Under the pieces are notes generated by a model. It was not told where the DNA came from and searched no databases. It saw only the letters and a list, made by a program, of their open reading frames with translations. DNA of 5,814 nt. It comes from Thiotrichaceae bacterium (lineage in GTDB: Bacteria > Pseudomonadota > Gammaproteobacteria > Thiotrichales > Thiotrichaceae). Position numbers and translations under genes: made by a program. This document shows, piece after piece, positions 5,297 to 5,814 of the stretch; the stretch's first letter is position 1, and the number at the start of each line of letters is the position of its first letter. The stretch lies in the NCBI GenBank assembly GCA_027009095.1, contig JALVDG010000017.1, positions 1-5,814 of the forward strand. Reading direction: 5' to 3'.

Positions 5297-5311
5297 TTAT
5301 GCTAAGTCGTT

Positions 5312-5814
5312 TTAAATTGCATCAAAAATACGATTAGCTTCGGCTTGAGCAAGTTCGTTTGTTGCTGCTAATGTATTAAAATGCCCCATTTTTCGCCCTT
5401 GTCGTGCCTCGCGCTTGCCATATAAGTGTAGTTTAGAGTGATCGCTAGATAATATCGGCAAGTAATTAAGCACAGGCTCTTTTAACGATAAATCCCATAA
5501 ATCACCCAGCATATTAGTCATCACCACAGGGCTTAATAGGCTGGTATCAGCAAAAGGTAAACCGCAAATAGCGCGTACTTGTTGTTCAAACTGAGAGCTA
5601 ACACAGGCATCCATTGTGTAGTGACCGCTATTATGTGTGCGCGGTGCAATCTCATTAATCAGTAAAGCATCATCTTGTGTGACAAACAACTCTACGGCTA
5701 GTACACCAATGTATTCCATTTTATCGGCGATACGTTTAGCCGCAGCTTCTGCCGATTTAAGTAGATGATCCTCCACGCGTGCAGGAACAATGCTTTGATG
5801 CAAAATACCATTAA
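5312..5814 (-). CDS. purK: N5-carboxyaminoimidazole ribonucleotide synthase PurK, 3' part (5' end beyond the right edge)
   Basis: PurK is a cytoplasmic ATP-grasp enzyme of de novo purine synthesis; it joins bicarbonate to AIR using ATP to give N5-CAIR, which PurE rearranges. About 166 codons are visible, under half of a usual PurK of about 355-380 residues. The frame stays open to the window edge and reads N-G-I-L-H-Q-S-I-V-P-A-R, like the PurK segment ahead of the ATP-grasp metal site, so the TTG at 5801-5803 is internal and not the start. Further on come A-V-E-L-F with a candidate metal-binding Glu, then the signature INEIAPRTHNSGHYT, then a C-terminal domain with KREARQGRKMGHFN, all close to E. 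coli PurK as I remember it. The gene ends in TAA, 26 bp before the next start, with no terminator between, so read-through into the sirB2-like gene is likely. The identification is firm. Confidence 0.95.
   Translation of the reverse strand, partial: NGILHQSIVPARVEDHLLKSAEAAAKRIADKMEYIGVLAVELFVTQDDALLINEIAPRTHNSGHYTMDACVSSQFEQQVRAICGLPFADTSLLSPVVMTNMLGDLWDLSLKEPVLNYLPILSSDHSKLHLYGKREARQGRKMGHFNTLAATNELAQAEANRIFDAI

Noticed and set aside
5312..5803. A complete short PurK-like gene starting at the TTG at 5801-5803
   Set aside because: The frame continues upstream to the window edge with residues matching PurK, so the gene is cut by the window rather than short.

Overview
The window looks like a piece of an AT-rich gammaproteobacterial chromosome. 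The evidence is the pairing of a PurK of the E. coli type with a SirB2-family membrane protein, plus the general protein style. I cannot name the genus. All convincing genes are on the minus strand, so transcription runs from the right edge to the left.

Right half (about 3775-5814): a compact housekeeping-type cluster. It holds the 3' part of purK (purine synthesis, cut by the right edge), a four-helix SirB2-family membrane protein, an RsmC-like small-domain SAM methyltransferase and a YfcE/MJ0936-like metallophosphoesterase. The gaps are 26 bp, a 4-bp ATGA overlap and 33 bp, so these four probably share a transcript. Nothing in the sequence ties their functions together.

Middle (3548-3774): 227 bp with no convincing gene. 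It carries a weak promoter candidate for the genes to its left, an A/T-only hairpin just before the next start codon, and an unexplained plus-strand open frame of 63 codons.

Left half (93-3547): the interesting part, a five-gene operon-like block that looks like an uncharacterised proton-driven machine of the MotAB/ExbBD/TolQR superfamily. In order of transcription: gene A, a four-helix MotA/TolQ/ExbB channel protein; genes B and C, two single-helix ExbD/MotB-like proteins; genes D and E, two single-helix proteins with long coiled-coil tails. A, B and C overlap or abut (11-bp and 4-bp overlaps) and D follows after 7 bp. E follows after 106 bp that contain a 50-bp REP-like palindrome. B and C share a C-terminal motif (G-x-E-A-[FY]-R-K-x-R-[ED], then G-x-x-P-x-D) and appear to be ancient paralogues. 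Only C has an aspartate where ExbD/TolR has its proton-carrying Asp; B has serine there. D and E are also paralogues, with matching lengths and a shared terminal K-P-I-x-x-F motif. The block therefore encodes one channel, one asymmetric stator-core pair and one pair of rod-like partners. My inference is a 5:2-type rotary or force-generating inner-membrane complex whose D/E rods reach into the periplasm. Its purpose (envelope maintenance, transport, defence) cannot be read from the window.

At the extreme left edge an open plus-strand frame (3-179) may be the end of a convergent gene that overlaps E. No RNA genes, CRISPR arrays, insertion sequences or clear rho-independent terminators were seen.
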